Translations under genes and position numbers: made by a program
The notes under the pieces: model-generated
Databases searched by the model: none
Told to the model about the DNA's origin: nothing
What the model saw: the letters and a program-made list of their open reading frames with translations, nothing else
Shown here: piece by piece, positions 29,487 to 39,276 of the stretch
Layout: every line of letters begins with the position of its first letter
Numbering within the stretch: position 1 is the first letter of the stretch
IMG/VR virus record: IMGVR_UViG_3300048507_000465
Location: 1 to 64,000 of that record
Reading direction: 5' to 3' (one strand)
Origin: a virus
Length of the DNA stretch: 64,000 nucleotides

Positions 29487-29853
29487 TATGAATAGACGTC
29501 AAAGACGTTATATGCTAAAACAACAAGGTGTATTAAAGTATTTAAGTAAGTTAAACTTCTTAGGAGAGGTTAGGTCTAATTTTAGAAATAATAATATAGA
29601 AAATGGTAGAAAATTACATCAACAGAATATTGATGCTAACGAAAAAATAAATCATACTATATTAGAAAATAAATTAGAGTCTTTAAAAGCTTCGTGGATA
29701 GAAATAGGCTATAATAAAAGTGAAATAAATAAATTAGAAGAAGCATGGTCTTTATCTGCTATTAAAGATAAATCTTCTAGAAAAGAAGATAAAAAAACTA
29801 TTAAAAAATTACAGAAAGAAGTGAGAGAATCATTTCAATCTAGAAAAAAGTAA
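29398..29853 (+). CDS. Hypothetical basic coiled-coil protein, 151 aa
   Basis: Starts inside the previous gene. The N-terminal 30 residues are Gln/Glu/Thr/Ala-rich (TLTAEETQQIAEATQAPQTS), then MNRRQRRYMLKQQG and a long basic helix set (KKTIKKLQKEVRESFQSRKK). A later in-frame ATG at 29488 (MNRRQRR) directly after the upstream stop is an alternative start. No family is recognised; chaperone or scaffold-like build. Confidence 0.55.
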   Translation: MAKQTEKTLTAEETQQIAEATQAPQTSPTSMNRRQRRYMLKQQGVLKYLSKLNFLGEVRSNFRNNNIENGRKLHQQNIDANEKINHTILENKLESLKASWIEIGYNKSEINKLEEAWSLSAIKDKSSRKEDKKTIKKLQKEVRESFQSRKK

Positions 29854-29858
29854 ACTAT

Positions 29859-30182
29859 ATGATTACTATTAGTATAGAACCTGCGGATAACGGTGTGGTT
29901 AAATATTTAATTGACGATAATGTTAATGGAGGTGGGGAAGAATATACATCAAGGGTTGTTTATGACTTTGATGGCTATTTAGGAAGAGCTCAACAGGTTA
30001 AGTTTTTAAAAGACTTAGTGTTGGATTTAGGCTTAAGTACTGGTAGTGATATTGATCGTGAACAATTGCAGATCAAAACAGACTGGGGTTTAAAATTTAT
30101 CCCAGATGAAAACCAAATAAAAACAAGAATCAATCAACTGCAAAAAGAAATAAAAAGGCTTGATTCTTTAATAAAGAAATGA
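29859..30182 (+). CDS. Hypothetical protein, 107 aa
   Basis: A small alpha/beta protein (MITISIEPADNGVVKYLIDD) ending in a coiled coil (IKTRINQLQKEIKRLDSLIK). It overlaps the next gene by four bases (ATGA). No family is recognised. Confidence 0.55.
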   Translation: MITISIEPADNGVVKYLIDDNVNGGGEEYTSRVVYDFDGYLGRAQQVKFLKDLVLDLGLSTGSDIDREQLQIKTDWGLKFIPDENQIKTRINQLQKEIKRLDSLIKK

Positions 30183-30586
30183 AACTACACGTAGAAGGTG
30201 TATGGTGTAAAACTAGAACTGAGTTTGAAAAATTAGCAAAGTCTGGTGAATACGATTTAACAGTCTCTTATTTTGACATATTTAATAGATTGATAAAATC
30301 AGATCCTTATAGTAAGGAGCCATCAGATATTATAGTATCTCTTTATATTAGAAAGTTAATTCAGAAATTAATTAATGATTCTATTGAAAAAGAAAAAGAA
30401 GGAGCTAAAATGCTTTATATGTTTAAAAACCTAGATACTACAGCTGTTCTAGGATTTAAAGGGTTTGTTAATGATTTAACTGAAACCCCATGTGATTTAG
30501 ATCTAGTTATTGTTAATAGATGCGATTATCCTAAAAAAGGAGTATTAAGCAAATTTGACAATGTTAGATTTATAGACAATGATTAA
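30179..30586 (+). CDS. Hypothetical protein, 135 aa
   Basis: An alpha/beta protein (FEKLAKSGEYDLTVSYFDIF, DLDLVIVNRCDYPKKG). It overlaps both neighbours by four and eight bases. By position between the head-associated and baseplate genes it may be an assembly factor; not recognised. Confidence 0.55.
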   Translation: MKLHVEGVWCKTRTEFEKLAKSGEYDLTVSYFDIFNRLIKSDPYSKEPSDIIVSLYIRKLIQKLINDSIEKEKEGAKMLYMFKNLDTTAVLGFKGFVNDLTETPCDLDLVIVNRCDYPKKGVLSKFDNVRFIDND

Positions 30587-31172
30587 ACATAAAATATTTT
30601 CAAAAGGTGAATATATCCAGGCTCTTATATCTACAACACAAGCGCCTAATATACTAATACCAGTTAGAGGCTTAATATATGATGTTAAGTTTGATGACGT
30701 TAACCCAAGATACCAAATAAGAATTAAAAAGTTTTATGACCAAATAAGTTTTTTAAAAAGAAATCTATTTGGTGGTAGGTTTATTAGAGACTTTGAGGGT
30801 AAAGAAACTAGAGTTAATCTTAAAAGAAAAGAATATAATACGGTTAAAGATCTTGAGGATAGAGTTTTTAATGGAGATAAGTGGAAGCAATATCTTATTT
30901 GTGTAGACTCTGTATTTTGCGTAAAGACTAAAGCTGAACAAGGTGTATTATTTAATAAAATACAGGATTTTCAGGTAGAAATGGGTATTAAAGATCTTTT
31001 TAATCTAACAAATAGGTCTGTGTATAGTGGTCAATATAATTTTCATACTAAAGGAGAATACTTAAAGTCATTACAAAAATTTTTAGGAGATAGATATATT
31101 AACGACGAATGGGCTGATGACGTGTTATATAGACCTAATCATAATGAGTTAGACCGCGGAGAGTGGATTTAA
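30579..31172 (+). CDS. Hypothetical protein, 197 aa
   Basis: A basic protein with two similar segments, FSKGEYIQAL near the N-terminus and HTKGEYLKSL near residue 155, suggesting an internal duplication. A central RYQIRIKKFYDQISFLKRNL segment is basic. It ends the unit before the candidate late promoter at 31197. No family is recognised. Confidence 0.55.
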   Translation: MIKHKIFSKGEYIQALISTTQAPNILIPVRGLIYDVKFDDVNPRYQIRIKKFYDQISFLKRNLFGGRFIRDFEGKETRVNLKRKEYNTVKDLEDRVFNGDKWKQYLICVDSVFCVKTKAEQGVLFNKIQDFQVEMGIKDLFNLTNRSVYSGQYNFHTKGEYLKSLQKFLGDRYINDEWADDVLYRPNHNELDRGEWI

Positions 31173-31196
31173 CATATTAGTGTATTATATTTCACG

Positions 31197-31206
31197 GATA
31201 TATATA
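31197..31206 (+). promoter_or_regulatory. GATATATATA candidate late promoter
   Basis: A motif variant 20 bases before the first baseplate gene, same spacing as at 22902. Confidence 0.5.
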
Positions 31207-31226
31207 AAAAATAAAAAAGATACTAC

Positions 31227-32978
31227 ATGCCCTTTTTATTACAAAATGAATATGATGTTACAAATCCGATAACAGGTGTTTCAAATCATGTATATGAATA
31301 CTTAGATGTTGATACCAGAGCTGTCGTTAAAACTACAGAAAAAAAGACTGATGTAGTTGAAGAAGATCCTGCTGAAGCAGAGGAACCAACACCCGCAGGT
31401 ACTACAACCTTTATTGAAGATGGAGAGGGTGCCGGTAGCTCAATATATGGGGATGCCGCCACAGGTTCTAGGACATATAAAATTAAAGATCCTAAAAAAG
31501 AAATAAACGCCGGAGATGGTGTTAAATCTTTATATAATAAATGGTCTTTACACTCATATAAGAATACTGCCAAAGGAACTCAAAGAGGTAAGAATGATTA
31601 TCAAAACTATAACAAAACTGTTATGGATGGTAATGACGATAATATATTAAATCCTACTGCTAGAAGAATTGTACAATATGCTTCGGATAATGGTGGTTTA
31701 GGATATAATTATAGCTTTAGTGATTTTATACAAACAGAACACTACGGCCAAATTTCAAACGAATACTTAATTACATTAAGAAGATTTGCATATCCTATAC
31801 AGGATGATATTATGAATGTACAGGGGCTGGATAGTAAAGGCAATCCTATAGATTTAGGTCAGCCCGATTTAGCTAGGTGTGTAACCTGGATGTCGCCTGC
31901 ATTAGGTAATGATATGAAAGAAATCTTAAAGTTTGGTACTGAATTTCCATGGAAAGAAGTAGAGTCGGAAATTCAAAAAGTAGCTGGTAATGCTAAAAAA
32001 AGAGGTAAGCTAGGAGAAATGATGGATGGGTCCTCATTAGGTAGAGCAGTTGAAGCAGGTCTTAATGGGTATAGTGCAGCTCAAGCTGAAACTATTAGAG
32101 ATAAAGGTGCTGGTTTTGACCCAATGGGAGAAACTTACCCAAATAAAGTATTTGGTCCTTTAAATGTTATTAAGAAAGTTTTATCAAGAGAGCAAGGCTT
32201 AAACTTTAATAGTGAATTTAACTTAACGTTTCACTATGATTTAAGAGGTTTCTTTAATACATCACCAAAGGTCGCATTCATGGATACACTGTCGAACGTT
32301 TTAGCATTGACATATAATAATGCTCCTTTCTGGGGAGGTGCTGTTAGATATACTGGAAGTGGCTCTGTAGGTAAACCTTTTGGCGATTTTGACAAATTAA
32401 AAAACGGAGATTATGCAGGGTTTATGGGTAGTTTAGCTACTCAATTAAAATCTTCAATGGGAGCTGCATTTGATGATGTAGGTAAAGCTGCTAAAGGACT
32501 TATGAATGGTAAGGGTATTAATGCATTAGGTGACTCTAAAATTATGGATAATATTATTGGAGGTGGACTAATGAAATTAATGAATGGTCCACAAGGTGGT
32601 GCTGTAATTAATGCATTCTTAACTGGAGATCCAACAGGGCAATGGCATATGACTGTAGGTAATCCTATGAATCCTATTATGGTTTGTGGAAATTTAGCTT
32701 TACAATCTTCTAGTGTAGAATTTGAAGGACCTTTAGGTTATGAAGGATTCCCAAGTAAAATGAAAGTTACGGTTGCTTTAAAACCTGCAAGACCTAGGGA
32801 TAAAGGTGAAATTGAAAGTATGTTTAATGCTGGTAGGGGTAGAGTTTATTTACAACCAGAAGTTGAAGGTTCAGTAGATCTAGACAAAATTATGGATGTA
32901 TCTGCTTATGGAAATGCAGATAGAGGTAAACTAACTAAAGGTTTTGCAACAAAATTATCAGACTTTAACGCAGGCTAA
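31227..32978 (+). CDS. Tail/baseplate structural protein, 583 aa
   Basis: A large soluble protein with a disordered acidic N-terminal region (VVEEDPAEAEEPTPAGTT) and a compact C-terminal region MTVGNPMNPIMVCGNL, EGPLGYEGFPSKMKVTVALK and FNAGRGRVYLQPE. That C-terminal part reads like a tail-tube-initiator or tube-cap fold, comparable in role to T4 gp48/gp54, but I cannot confirm homology. It heads the baseplate hub run and overlaps the next gene by one base (TAATGG). Confidence 0.6.
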   Translation: MPFLLQNEYDVTNPITGVSNHVYEYLDVDTRAVVKTTEKKTDVVEEDPAEAEEPTPAGTTTFIEDGEGAGSSIYGDAATGSRTYKIKDPKKEINAGDGVKSLYNKWSLHSYKNTAKGTQRGKNDYQNYNKTVMDGNDDNILNPTARRIVQYASDNGGLGYNYSFSDFIQTEHYGQISNEYLITLRRFAYPIQDDIMNVQGLDSKGNPIDLGQPDLARCVTWMSPALGNDMKEILKFGTEFPWKEVESEIQKVAGNAKKRGKLGEMMDGSSLGRAVEAGLNGYSAAQAETIRDKGAGFDPMGETYPNKVFGPLNVIKKVLSREQGLNFNSEFNLTFHYDLRGFFNTSPKVAFMDTLSNVLALTYNNAPFWGGAVRYTGSGSVGKPFGDFDKLKNGDYAGFMGSLATQLKSSMGAAFDDVGKAAKGLMNGKGINALGDSKIMDNIIGGGLMKLMNGPQGGAVINAFLTGDPTGQWHMTVGNPMNPIMVCGNLALQSSSVEFEGPLGYEGFPSKMKVTVALKPARPRDKGEIESMFNAGRGRVYLQPEVEGSVDLDKIMDVSAYGNADRGKLTKGFATKLSDFNAG

Positions 32979-33802
32979 TGGATTTAAGAACTATCATAAA
33001 TAAAACTATAAGCGGTGTCAAGTATATTATGACACAGCCTACTATGATGTTTAGAAATAAACAAAATGTAGAAATAATAGCTACTCATATTGTAAAGGAA
33101 GACGACTTAGGAAGACCTGATTTAATTGCCCTTGAACATTACAATGATGATAGTAAAACCGATGTTATTTTAAAATGGAACGGTATATCGGATCCGTTTT
33201 CTTTACAAGTAGGAGATGTTTTAGAAATACCTAATGACCAAGTACCTTTCTATAAATTAGAAAGACCTATGAGGTTTGAAGATAATATTGTTAAAAACGA
33301 ATTTATACAAAGTAAACGTCTAACTAAAAAAGATCAAGCAAGGTTAGAGGCTCTTAAAAAGAAATATAATAAAGAAACCTTATTGCCACCTAATGTGATT
33401 CCTTTAGGAAAGAAGAATTATAGATTTGACGGTGATGGGACTGTTGTTTTAGGAGCACAAGCTCAAAATGATGCTGTAGTAGATTCTATAGTTAGCGACT
33501 TGTCTAATAAACAAAACAATATTTCTTCTGGTGTTGGCGCTGGTTCTGGTGTTGGTGCTGGTTCTGGTGTTGGTGCTAGTGGCGGAATTAGTAGCGGTGC
33601 TGGTAAGGGTCTTACAGAAACTCAACTAGATAACGCGCTGGGTTCTGGTAATGGAGGTGGTTCTGGAGCTGGTGCAGGATCTGGTTCAGGTGTTGGCGGA
33701 GGTACTGCTGATTCTACTGGAGGTGCTGCTGGAGATGGAAGTGCACCACAATCTACTGGTAATGGTAATAATATTGCTAACGACGGAGCTCCGTGTAATT
33801 AA
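32978..33802 (+). CDS. LysM-like baseplate protein (gp53-like) with Gly-rich tail, 274 aa
   Basis: Residues about 35-85 have the LysM-like pattern of T4 gp53-type proteins: DLIALEHYNDD, ILKWNGISDPFSLQVGDVLE, IPNDQ. The C-terminal 100 residues are a low-complexity Gly/Ser/Ala/Val tail (GVGAGSGVGAGSGVGASGG), coded partly by 18-bp tandem repeats at about 33529-33575. The LysM-like part probably holds the baseplate wedge near the hub; the tail may be a flexible linker. The gp53 assignment is by motif and position. Confidence 0.6.
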   Translation: MDLRTIINKTISGVKYIMTQPTMMFRNKQNVEIIATHIVKEDDLGRPDLIALEHYNDDSKTDVILKWNGISDPFSLQVGDVLEIPNDQVPFYKLERPMRFEDNIVKNEFIQSKRLTKKDQARLEALKKKYNKETLLPPNVIPLGKKNYRFDGDGTVVLGAQAQNDAVVDSIVSDLSNKQNNISSGVGAGSGVGAGSGVGASGGISSGAGKGLTETQLDNALGSGNGGGSGAGAGSGSGVGGGTADSTGGAAGDGSAPQSTGNGNNIANDGAPCN

Positions 33803-33812
33803 TAATTAAGAA

Positions 33813-35324
33813 ATGGCAGATTTAGATCACCACATATTAGCGGTTGTAGAACCGGCTATATTACCCACAGAGATCAAACTTGATAATTTAGGTGAAGATG
33901 GTGGTGGAGCAAAACAAACTAAAAATATTGGTTCAGTAAAACCCTTTGTTTTAGTTAATTCATATCAGTTTGGACCTGAGGATATTGAATCTTTTGATTT
34001 AGTTTTAAGTGGTATTGTTCCTAAATGTAGTTTAGTTTTAGCTGATAATAAAAACGCATTTGGTGTAGAATCATATCCTAGAGATGGGGATTTCTTTACA
34101 ATATTATTAAATTCAAAACAACAAGAAACTTTTAAGTCAGTTCATATGGATTTTGATATTGCATCAGTAGAAGTCGCTCCGGCAACAGAGGGGACTACTC
34201 CTACTATTACATTAGAAGGTGTATGTAAAGTCCCTAGATTATATGCCGAAGATTGTCAAACTTTAGAATCTGGATCTTCATTAGATCATTTAGAATTAGT
34301 GGCTAGAGATTTAGAATTAGGAGTTGCTACAAATATAGATTCTACTAATGATTCACAATCTAGAATACAAGCGTTTGTAACATATTCTGATTTTATTAAA
34401 TCAATTGTAGAAGATTCATACATTTCCGACGATGCGTTTACAGTTTATCATATAGACCAGTGGTATTATGTTAATTATGTTGATATTAATAAAATATTTA
34501 ATTCTAAAAACCCAAAGCTAGATGAACTAATGACTGTATTAAATTCTTTTGGAGCATCTATGGTCGAGGGCGCTGAAGCTGAAGAGGGTGGTGAAAATAA
34601 GGGTGATAATATTGAAACTCCACTTTTACTAACAAATCATAAAGACATGAAAGGTCTTAATAATTACGTTGAAGGACATGAGATGATTAATAACTCTGCC
34701 TCAGTTAGTTTAGCAGCTGGATACGCTAGAACTGTACAAATATATGATAATAATTCTGAACCTGGAGAAAGATTTCAAGATTTTAAAATAGAAGCACTAA
34801 CAACAGAAGAGCTTTCAGATATTGAAGAACCTTTAAGAGGTAATAGAAAAGATACTAGACATGAAGATCAAGTAAAGTATAAATATATCGGAAGGCAAAA
34901 CGCAGGTGAAGATGGCTTAGGTAATACACATGCTAATGCAGCCTTTTCAAAGCTACATAATAAGCAAAACCAAATGGAAATACAAAAAATGAAAGTTAAA
35001 CTTACTTTAGCTTCATTTAACCCATCGATCTATAAGTATATGAAAATACCTTTATTAATGTATCACTATGATGGTGCTAAAATAGAGGCACAAGCAATAG
35101 GAAATAAAAAGAGAGAAGACGCCGGTTTTTCAGAAAGACCGTTCGGTGCTGGTAGATCTGAGGATACAGATAACCGACCTAGCCAGTCTTTAGATCAATT
35201 TTTAAGTGGACATTATATTATTGAAAATATAGATTATACCTATGCAAAAGGTACTAGTGGTATTAGGCAAGAGGTAACTCTTATTAGAAGAGAATGGCCT
35301 ACAAGAATAAAGAACTTAGAATAA
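33813..35324 (+). CDS. Baseplate hub protein (gp27-like), 503 aa
   Basis: Position directly upstream of the gp5/V-like spike and the C-terminal LSGHYIIENIDYTYAKG then RQEVTLIRREWPTR fit gp27/gpD-type hub proteins, which end in a barrel packing against the spike. The N-terminal barrel has VLVNSYQFGPEDIESFDLVL. An acidic, probably flexible loop (EGAEAEEGGENKGDN) lies near residue 250. It forms the trimeric hub through which the tube meets the spike. The family call is moderate. Confidence 0.65.
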   Translation: MADLDHHILAVVEPAILPTEIKLDNLGEDGGGAKQTKNIGSVKPFVLVNSYQFGPEDIESFDLVLSGIVPKCSLVLADNKNAFGVESYPRDGDFFTILLNSKQQETFKSVHMDFDIASVEVAPATEGTTPTITLEGVCKVPRLYAEDCQTLESGSSLDHLELVARDLELGVATNIDSTNDSQSRIQAFVTYSDFIKSIVEDSYISDDAFTVYHIDQWYYVNYVDINKIFNSKNPKLDELMTVLNSFGASMVEGAEAEEGGENKGDNIETPLLLTNHKDMKGLNNYVEGHEMINNSASVSLAAGYARTVQIYDNNSEPGERFQDFKIEALTTEELSDIEEPLRGNRKDTRHEDQVKYKYIGRQNAGEDGLGNTHANAAFSKLHNKQNQMEIQKMKVKLTLASFNPSIYKYMKIPLLMYHYDGAKIEAQAIGNKKREDAGFSERPFGAGRSEDTDNRPSQSLDQFLSGHYIIENIDYTYAKGTSGIRQEVTLIRREWPTRIKNLE

Positions 35325-35340
35325 GAAAGATAAATAATAT

Positions 35341-36645
35341 ATGGCTGATTTTACAAAAGGTATTAATGAATTTAGAAAGGGTACACGTCTTCGTAAAATA
35401 AACGAAGATCCTACGTATCTTAGTTTCTTCTTTATGTTCGATGACCAGAGTAGAATGGAGTCTCCTCTTTTATCGGGAGCTGCTAGAGATTATTTAACTA
35501 AAGTGCTTAGATCAGATGAGGGTAATAAATATGCTCAAAATCTAGATAACTTTAAAAAAGTACTTTTTAAAATTAATAAAGAACTGCCTTGGTTTTGGCA
35601 AACAGTTTCCGGGATTGATGCTGCATTGACATACCAAAAAATGATAGAGCCGTGGTGGGGTGCTGCAGATAATAAACTTGAAATTGAATGCTTAGAGGAA
35701 AATATAGAACTAACAGCATTTGGTTTAATGGATTTATATAAGAGAGCTTGTTTTGATTTTACAAGATGGGTTGAAGTAATACCACATAATCTTAGACATT
35801 TTACAATGTACGTTTATATAACTGAAGTTAGAACAATACAACAAGATACTAACGCTCCTAACTTAGGTTTAAGAGATAATCCAGAAAGTGGTAATAATTC
35901 TTCTAGGTCAGCTCCGCCAGAAGGCAAGATTAAGGGAATAAACCCTGAAATGTCTTTAACTGCTAAACCATATATTAAATTAAAATTTGAACATTGTGAG
36001 TTTGATATTGATAGTATCGCATCAATGTTTGCGGATATAAATAAAAACCCTGAGGCTGTAAAACCTAAAATTGCTATTAAGTGGAATAGTGTTAAACAGG
36101 TAGAACAAAAGCTAGGTGATAATTTAATTGTAGAAGAAGATAATAATACAATATCGGATGCAATACCTACTCCTGAAAAATATAATACAACACCACTTGA
36201 CCCTAAAGATTATGTACAAGGTAAATTAGATAGTGCTGTATCTGGTTTTACAGATGCTGCTAAATCTAAATTTGGTAATCTAAAAGATGGTATTGCAGGG
36301 GGTAATAATAGTGAAATAGGTAATGCGTTTGGAGACTCTACCGGCGGATTAACAAGTGCTGCATTAAACGCAGCTGAAGAAAAGCTTTTATCTAAGTTAT
36401 TTATGGGTAATGTCCATGGTGTTAATTTAGGTAATATACAAAACGCTATTAGATCTGGAAGTATAAACGCATTAGGTAGTTTAGTTGGAGATTTAATAGG
36501 AGGCTTTGGAAGTGGATCGTCTAGTGTTGGCGAAAAGGTATATAGCAGTACATTTAATAATGATGAATTAGGAGATGAAAGTGTTTACGAGCCGGGTGTT
36601 GATTCATCTGCTGATGGTAACTTAAACGATAACGTACATGAATAA
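35341..36645 (+). CDS. Baseplate structural protein, 434 aa
   Basis: The N-terminal half is globular (TYLSFFFMFDDQSRMESPLL, TYQKMIEPWWGAADNKLEIE, HFTMYVYITEVRTIQQD), typical of tube-like or hub-like proteins in this group of phages. The C-terminal half is Gly/Asn/Ala-rich (SKFGNLKDGIAGGNNSEIGN). It lies between the hub and the spike and overlaps the spike gene by eight bases. No named family is recognised. Confidence 0.6.
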   Translation: MADFTKGINEFRKGTRLRKINEDPTYLSFFFMFDDQSRMESPLLSGAARDYLTKVLRSDEGNKYAQNLDNFKKVLFKINKELPWFWQTVSGIDAALTYQKMIEPWWGAADNKLEIECLEENIELTAFGLMDLYKRACFDFTRWVEVIPHNLRHFTMYVYITEVRTIQQDTNAPNLGLRDNPESGNNSSRSAPPEGKIKGINPEMSLTAKPYIKLKFEHCEFDIDSIASMFADINKNPEAVKPKIAIKWNSVKQVEQKLGDNLIVEEDNNTISDAIPTPEKYNTTPLDPKDYVQGKLDSAVSGFTDAAKSKFGNLKDGIAGGNNSEIGNAFGDSTGGLTSAALNAAEEKLLSKLFMGNVHGVNLGNIQNAIRSGSINALGSLVGDLIGGFGSGSSSVGEKVYSSTFNNDELGDESVYEPGVDSSADGNLNDNVHE

Positions 36646-37354
36646 CGGTGAATTATTTAGAGACAATTTACGTGATGCTCATTGGTTAGGAGAGGTAGTT
36701 GATATTGAAGACCCTCTTCTTCAAGGTAGAGCAAGGGTAAAGGTATATGGTAAATTTGACAAGTTAACAAACGATGCTATTCCATGGGCAACACCACAGA
36801 ATAGAGAGGCTCCTGGTATGCATGTTGTACCTAGAGTTGGTGATATTGTTGCAGTTAGATTTGATAATGGAAATATCTACCACCCAGAATACTGGTTTCA
36901 AGTAGATCAAAACGAAGATTTAAAAGCAGATATTCTAGAAGCTTCAAGTGCTCCACATGATGTTATCTCATTAGTATACGATGCTGAAAGAAATGTAAGA
37001 ATTTACCACTCTCCAGAAGATGGCCTAGTAATTACAAGAGGCGAAGGCGCAAAAGAAAGGCCTATGCTTCAAATCGACGAAGAAGGTTTTATTAAGATCT
37101 CAACGGATGCTAAAATCTTTATGGATTGTGGTGATATATTTGTATCTAATACCGGAGAGGGCGGAGCAGATGAAACTGAACCTGCAGTAAGAGGACAGTC
37201 TTTACAAGATTGGCTACAAGCTTTATTAGATGACTATAATGCACATATACATCCAACAGGTGTCGGACCATCAGGTCCTCCAATGCCTCCTACTCCAGCA
37301 ACAGTAGCAAAACTATCTAGCACTCATATTAACTATCAACAAAAAGGTAAATAA
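36638..37354 (+). CDS. Baseplate spike protein, gp5/V-like OB-fold, no lysozyme domain
   Basis: A 238-residue protein with a Phage_base_V-type OB domain: LGEVVDIEDPLLQGRARVKV, PWATPQNREAPGMHVVPRVG, DIVAVRFDNGNIYHPEYWF. The C-terminal region has YNAHIHPTGVGPSGPPMPPTP, a typical spike His/Pro motif. The T4 gp5 lysozyme domain and long beta-helix are absent, so the spike is minimal, like P2 gpV. It pierces the outer membrane when the sheath contracts. It overlaps the upstream gene by eight bases. Confidence 0.85.
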   Translation: MNNGELFRDNLRDAHWLGEVVDIEDPLLQGRARVKVYGKFDKLTNDAIPWATPQNREAPGMHVVPRVGDIVAVRFDNGNIYHPEYWFQVDQNEDLKADILEASSAPHDVISLVYDAERNVRIYHSPEDGLVITRGEGAKERPMLQIDEEGFIKISTDAKIFMDCGDIFVSNTGEGGADETEPAVRGQSLQDWLQALLDDYNAHIHPTGVGPSGPPMPPTPATVAKLSSTHINYQQKGK

Positions 37355-37356
37355 TT

Positions 37357-39276
37357 ATGCCAGCAAATTGGGGAGCATTTATTCCAGCGTTAGCAAGTAC
37401 ATTACAAAGCCAGAAGTTTACTAAACCAGGTGGAGCTGGTATTTCTTATGAGCTTCCGGTGCAAGATTCTGTAGTTGGAAATCCCGCTAATGCCGTATTA
37501 AAATCTAACCAGGCAGATTATATTAATTCTTTTAATGCTAATCCACTTTCTGGTAGATATGATTTTGGTAAAGAAGTTGCTCAACATTATTTAGACGCTG
37601 TAAAGAATATGGCACAAACTCACGTTGGGGAATTACATATTAATAACGGGGGTGCTGAGACACTTTTAAAAGAAGGGTATGGTATTGCATTCGAAAGACT
37701 TTTAAGAGAGGGAGATATACCTCTACAAGACCAATACGATGAGGATGGTAATCTGATTGAGATGGGTAAAGAGTCTCATCCTGCATATGCTGATTTCTGC
37801 CCAGAGGTTAAAGAACCAGACGCAGAAGCTTTAGCTAAAATTGAAGCTGAAAACACTAAAGCATTTAATGCATTTGCGAATGGTGAAAATATTCAAAACT
37901 ATAATCTACATAAATTTAAGTTTTATCAATTCCCATGCCTGACAGGTGAAGAAACTCAAAGAGAATTAGAAGTTGTCTTTGCTACTAGGATTTTAATGGG
38001 TTATCAGATGATGACTACAGGAGAGCAAAGGTGGGATTACTTTGTTTGGGTTTGTCATTTAGGTAAAGCTAATTATGATACCACTGCTTATTATGGTAAT
38101 TACAGTGGTATACAAGGTAGGCCATACCGTAATATATCTACTAGATGTAGAAACGATATTAATAATGCTGGTTATGAATATACAGAATTAGCTGATAATG
38201 TATCTAAGCTTGCAAAAGATGCCCTTTTAGCAGCACATCCTGTAGCTGAAGATGATGGATATTACATAGGTGTTAGTTCTGCAATAAAAAAGAGAATTAA
38301 AAGAGGCCCAGTAAATGAAATAGAATACCCTACACTAGAGGATGAATCTGGTAAAGATATTACTCCGGATTTTTGTCCTATTAATCCATATAAAATACAA
38401 GTGGCTTATGACTTTGAAGAGGATAGCCAAAGACCTAAGATTCTAACATCGAATGTAGTAGCAACATTTACATATTATCCAGGTACTAGAGAAACTGATG
38501 GTAATTTCGGTTCTAATAACGATGTTCCATTTATTACTAATAACCTAAAATGTGAATTTAGGAAAAATGGGTTGCATTATGAAAAGACTACTAATTGGGT
38601 AAAACAGAAGTATGAGGTTAATGAGTGGAAGAAGAAATGGAGAAGAGTCCCACCTGAAGGTAAATTACTAGCAGCTGCTAGAGCAAGTGATGATCTTAAA
38701 TTTATGGGTAAGTCATCTCCTACTTATGCCTTCTTAGCATTAGGTTGGAATGGTGATAATTTTACTGGAGGAGAAGCCGGAACTCAATATAAGTTTGAGT
38801 ATCATAGAGCATATTGTGCAGTTAAAGCTGCTGAAAATTGTGAAGAACCAATGACTGAAGTCGGACATCCATGGGATCCAAGTGGAACTACTCCTGGTGG
38901 TAAATCATTTAGCGGAGATCCTTATATGATGATGGCAAGAGTTACAATAGCATATTGGTATGCTTGTATTGTTAAACCATTTAAGCCAACCCCATCTGCA
39001 CCACCAGCCCTAATACCAGCACCACTAACAGGAATTTACATTCCAATCTATTATGGAAGTGCAAATCGTCTAGCGAATAATCTGAGAAGAGCTTGGAATA
39101 CAGGTAAATCTTTTGCAACACCTGGAACTCAGGCTCCAGCATCAAATGCAACCGCAACTGCAGTAGCAGGAGCTTATGCGTTACATTTATTAGAGTTTAA
39201 ATTATTATACCTTGGAGGTATACCAACTCCCGCAGGACCAGTTCCGATGGTAGGTTTTGTACCGATTGTATTTTAA
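37357..39276 (+). CDS. Large tail protein of unknown function, 639 aa
   Basis: Follows the spike gene by two bases. Features seen are an acidic helical region near 155-180, many aromatic residues (QRWDYFVWVCHLGKANYDTT), and a hydrophobic Pro/Ala-rich C-terminus (PTPSAPPALIPAPLTGIYIP) with possible membrane-active segments. The proline-rich end may work like a spike tip, tape or ejection protein, but I recognise no family. Its stop overlaps the stop of the convergent minus-strand gene within the same TTAA. Confidence 0.55.
   Translation: MPANWGAFIPALASTLQSQKFTKPGGAGISYELPVQDSVVGNPANAVLKSNQADYINSFNANPLSGRYDFGKEVAQHYLDAVKNMAQTHVGELHINNGGAETLLKEGYGIAFERLLREGDIPLQDQYDEDGNLIEMGKESHPAYADFCPEVKEPDAEALAKIEAENTKAFNAFANGENIQNYNLHKFKFYQFPCLTGEETQRELEVVFATRILMGYQMMTTGEQRWDYFVWVCHLGKANYDTTAYYGNYSGIQGRPYRNISTRCRNDINNAGYEYTELADNVSKLAKDALLAAHPVAEDDGYYIGVSSAIKKRIKRGPVNEIEYPTLEDESGKDITPDFCPINPYKIQVAYDFEEDSQRPKILTSNVVATFTYYPGTRETDGNFGSNNDVPFITNNLKCEFRKNGLHYEKTTNWVKQKYEVNEWKKKWRRVPPEGKLLAAARASDDLKFMGKSSPTYAFLALGWNGDNFTGGEAGTQYKFEYHRAYCAVKAAENCEEPMTEVGHPWDPSGTTPGGKSFSGDPYMMMARVTIAYWYACIVKPFKPTPSAPPALIPAPLTGIYIPIYYGSANRLANNLRRAWNTGKSFATPGTQAPASNATATAVAGAYALHLLEFKLLYLGGIPTPAGPVPMVGFVPIVF

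Noticed and set aside
36638-37354. gp5-type lysozyme in the spike
   Set aside because: No catalytic Glu-Asp-Thr pattern and too short; only the OB-type base and a short tip are present.
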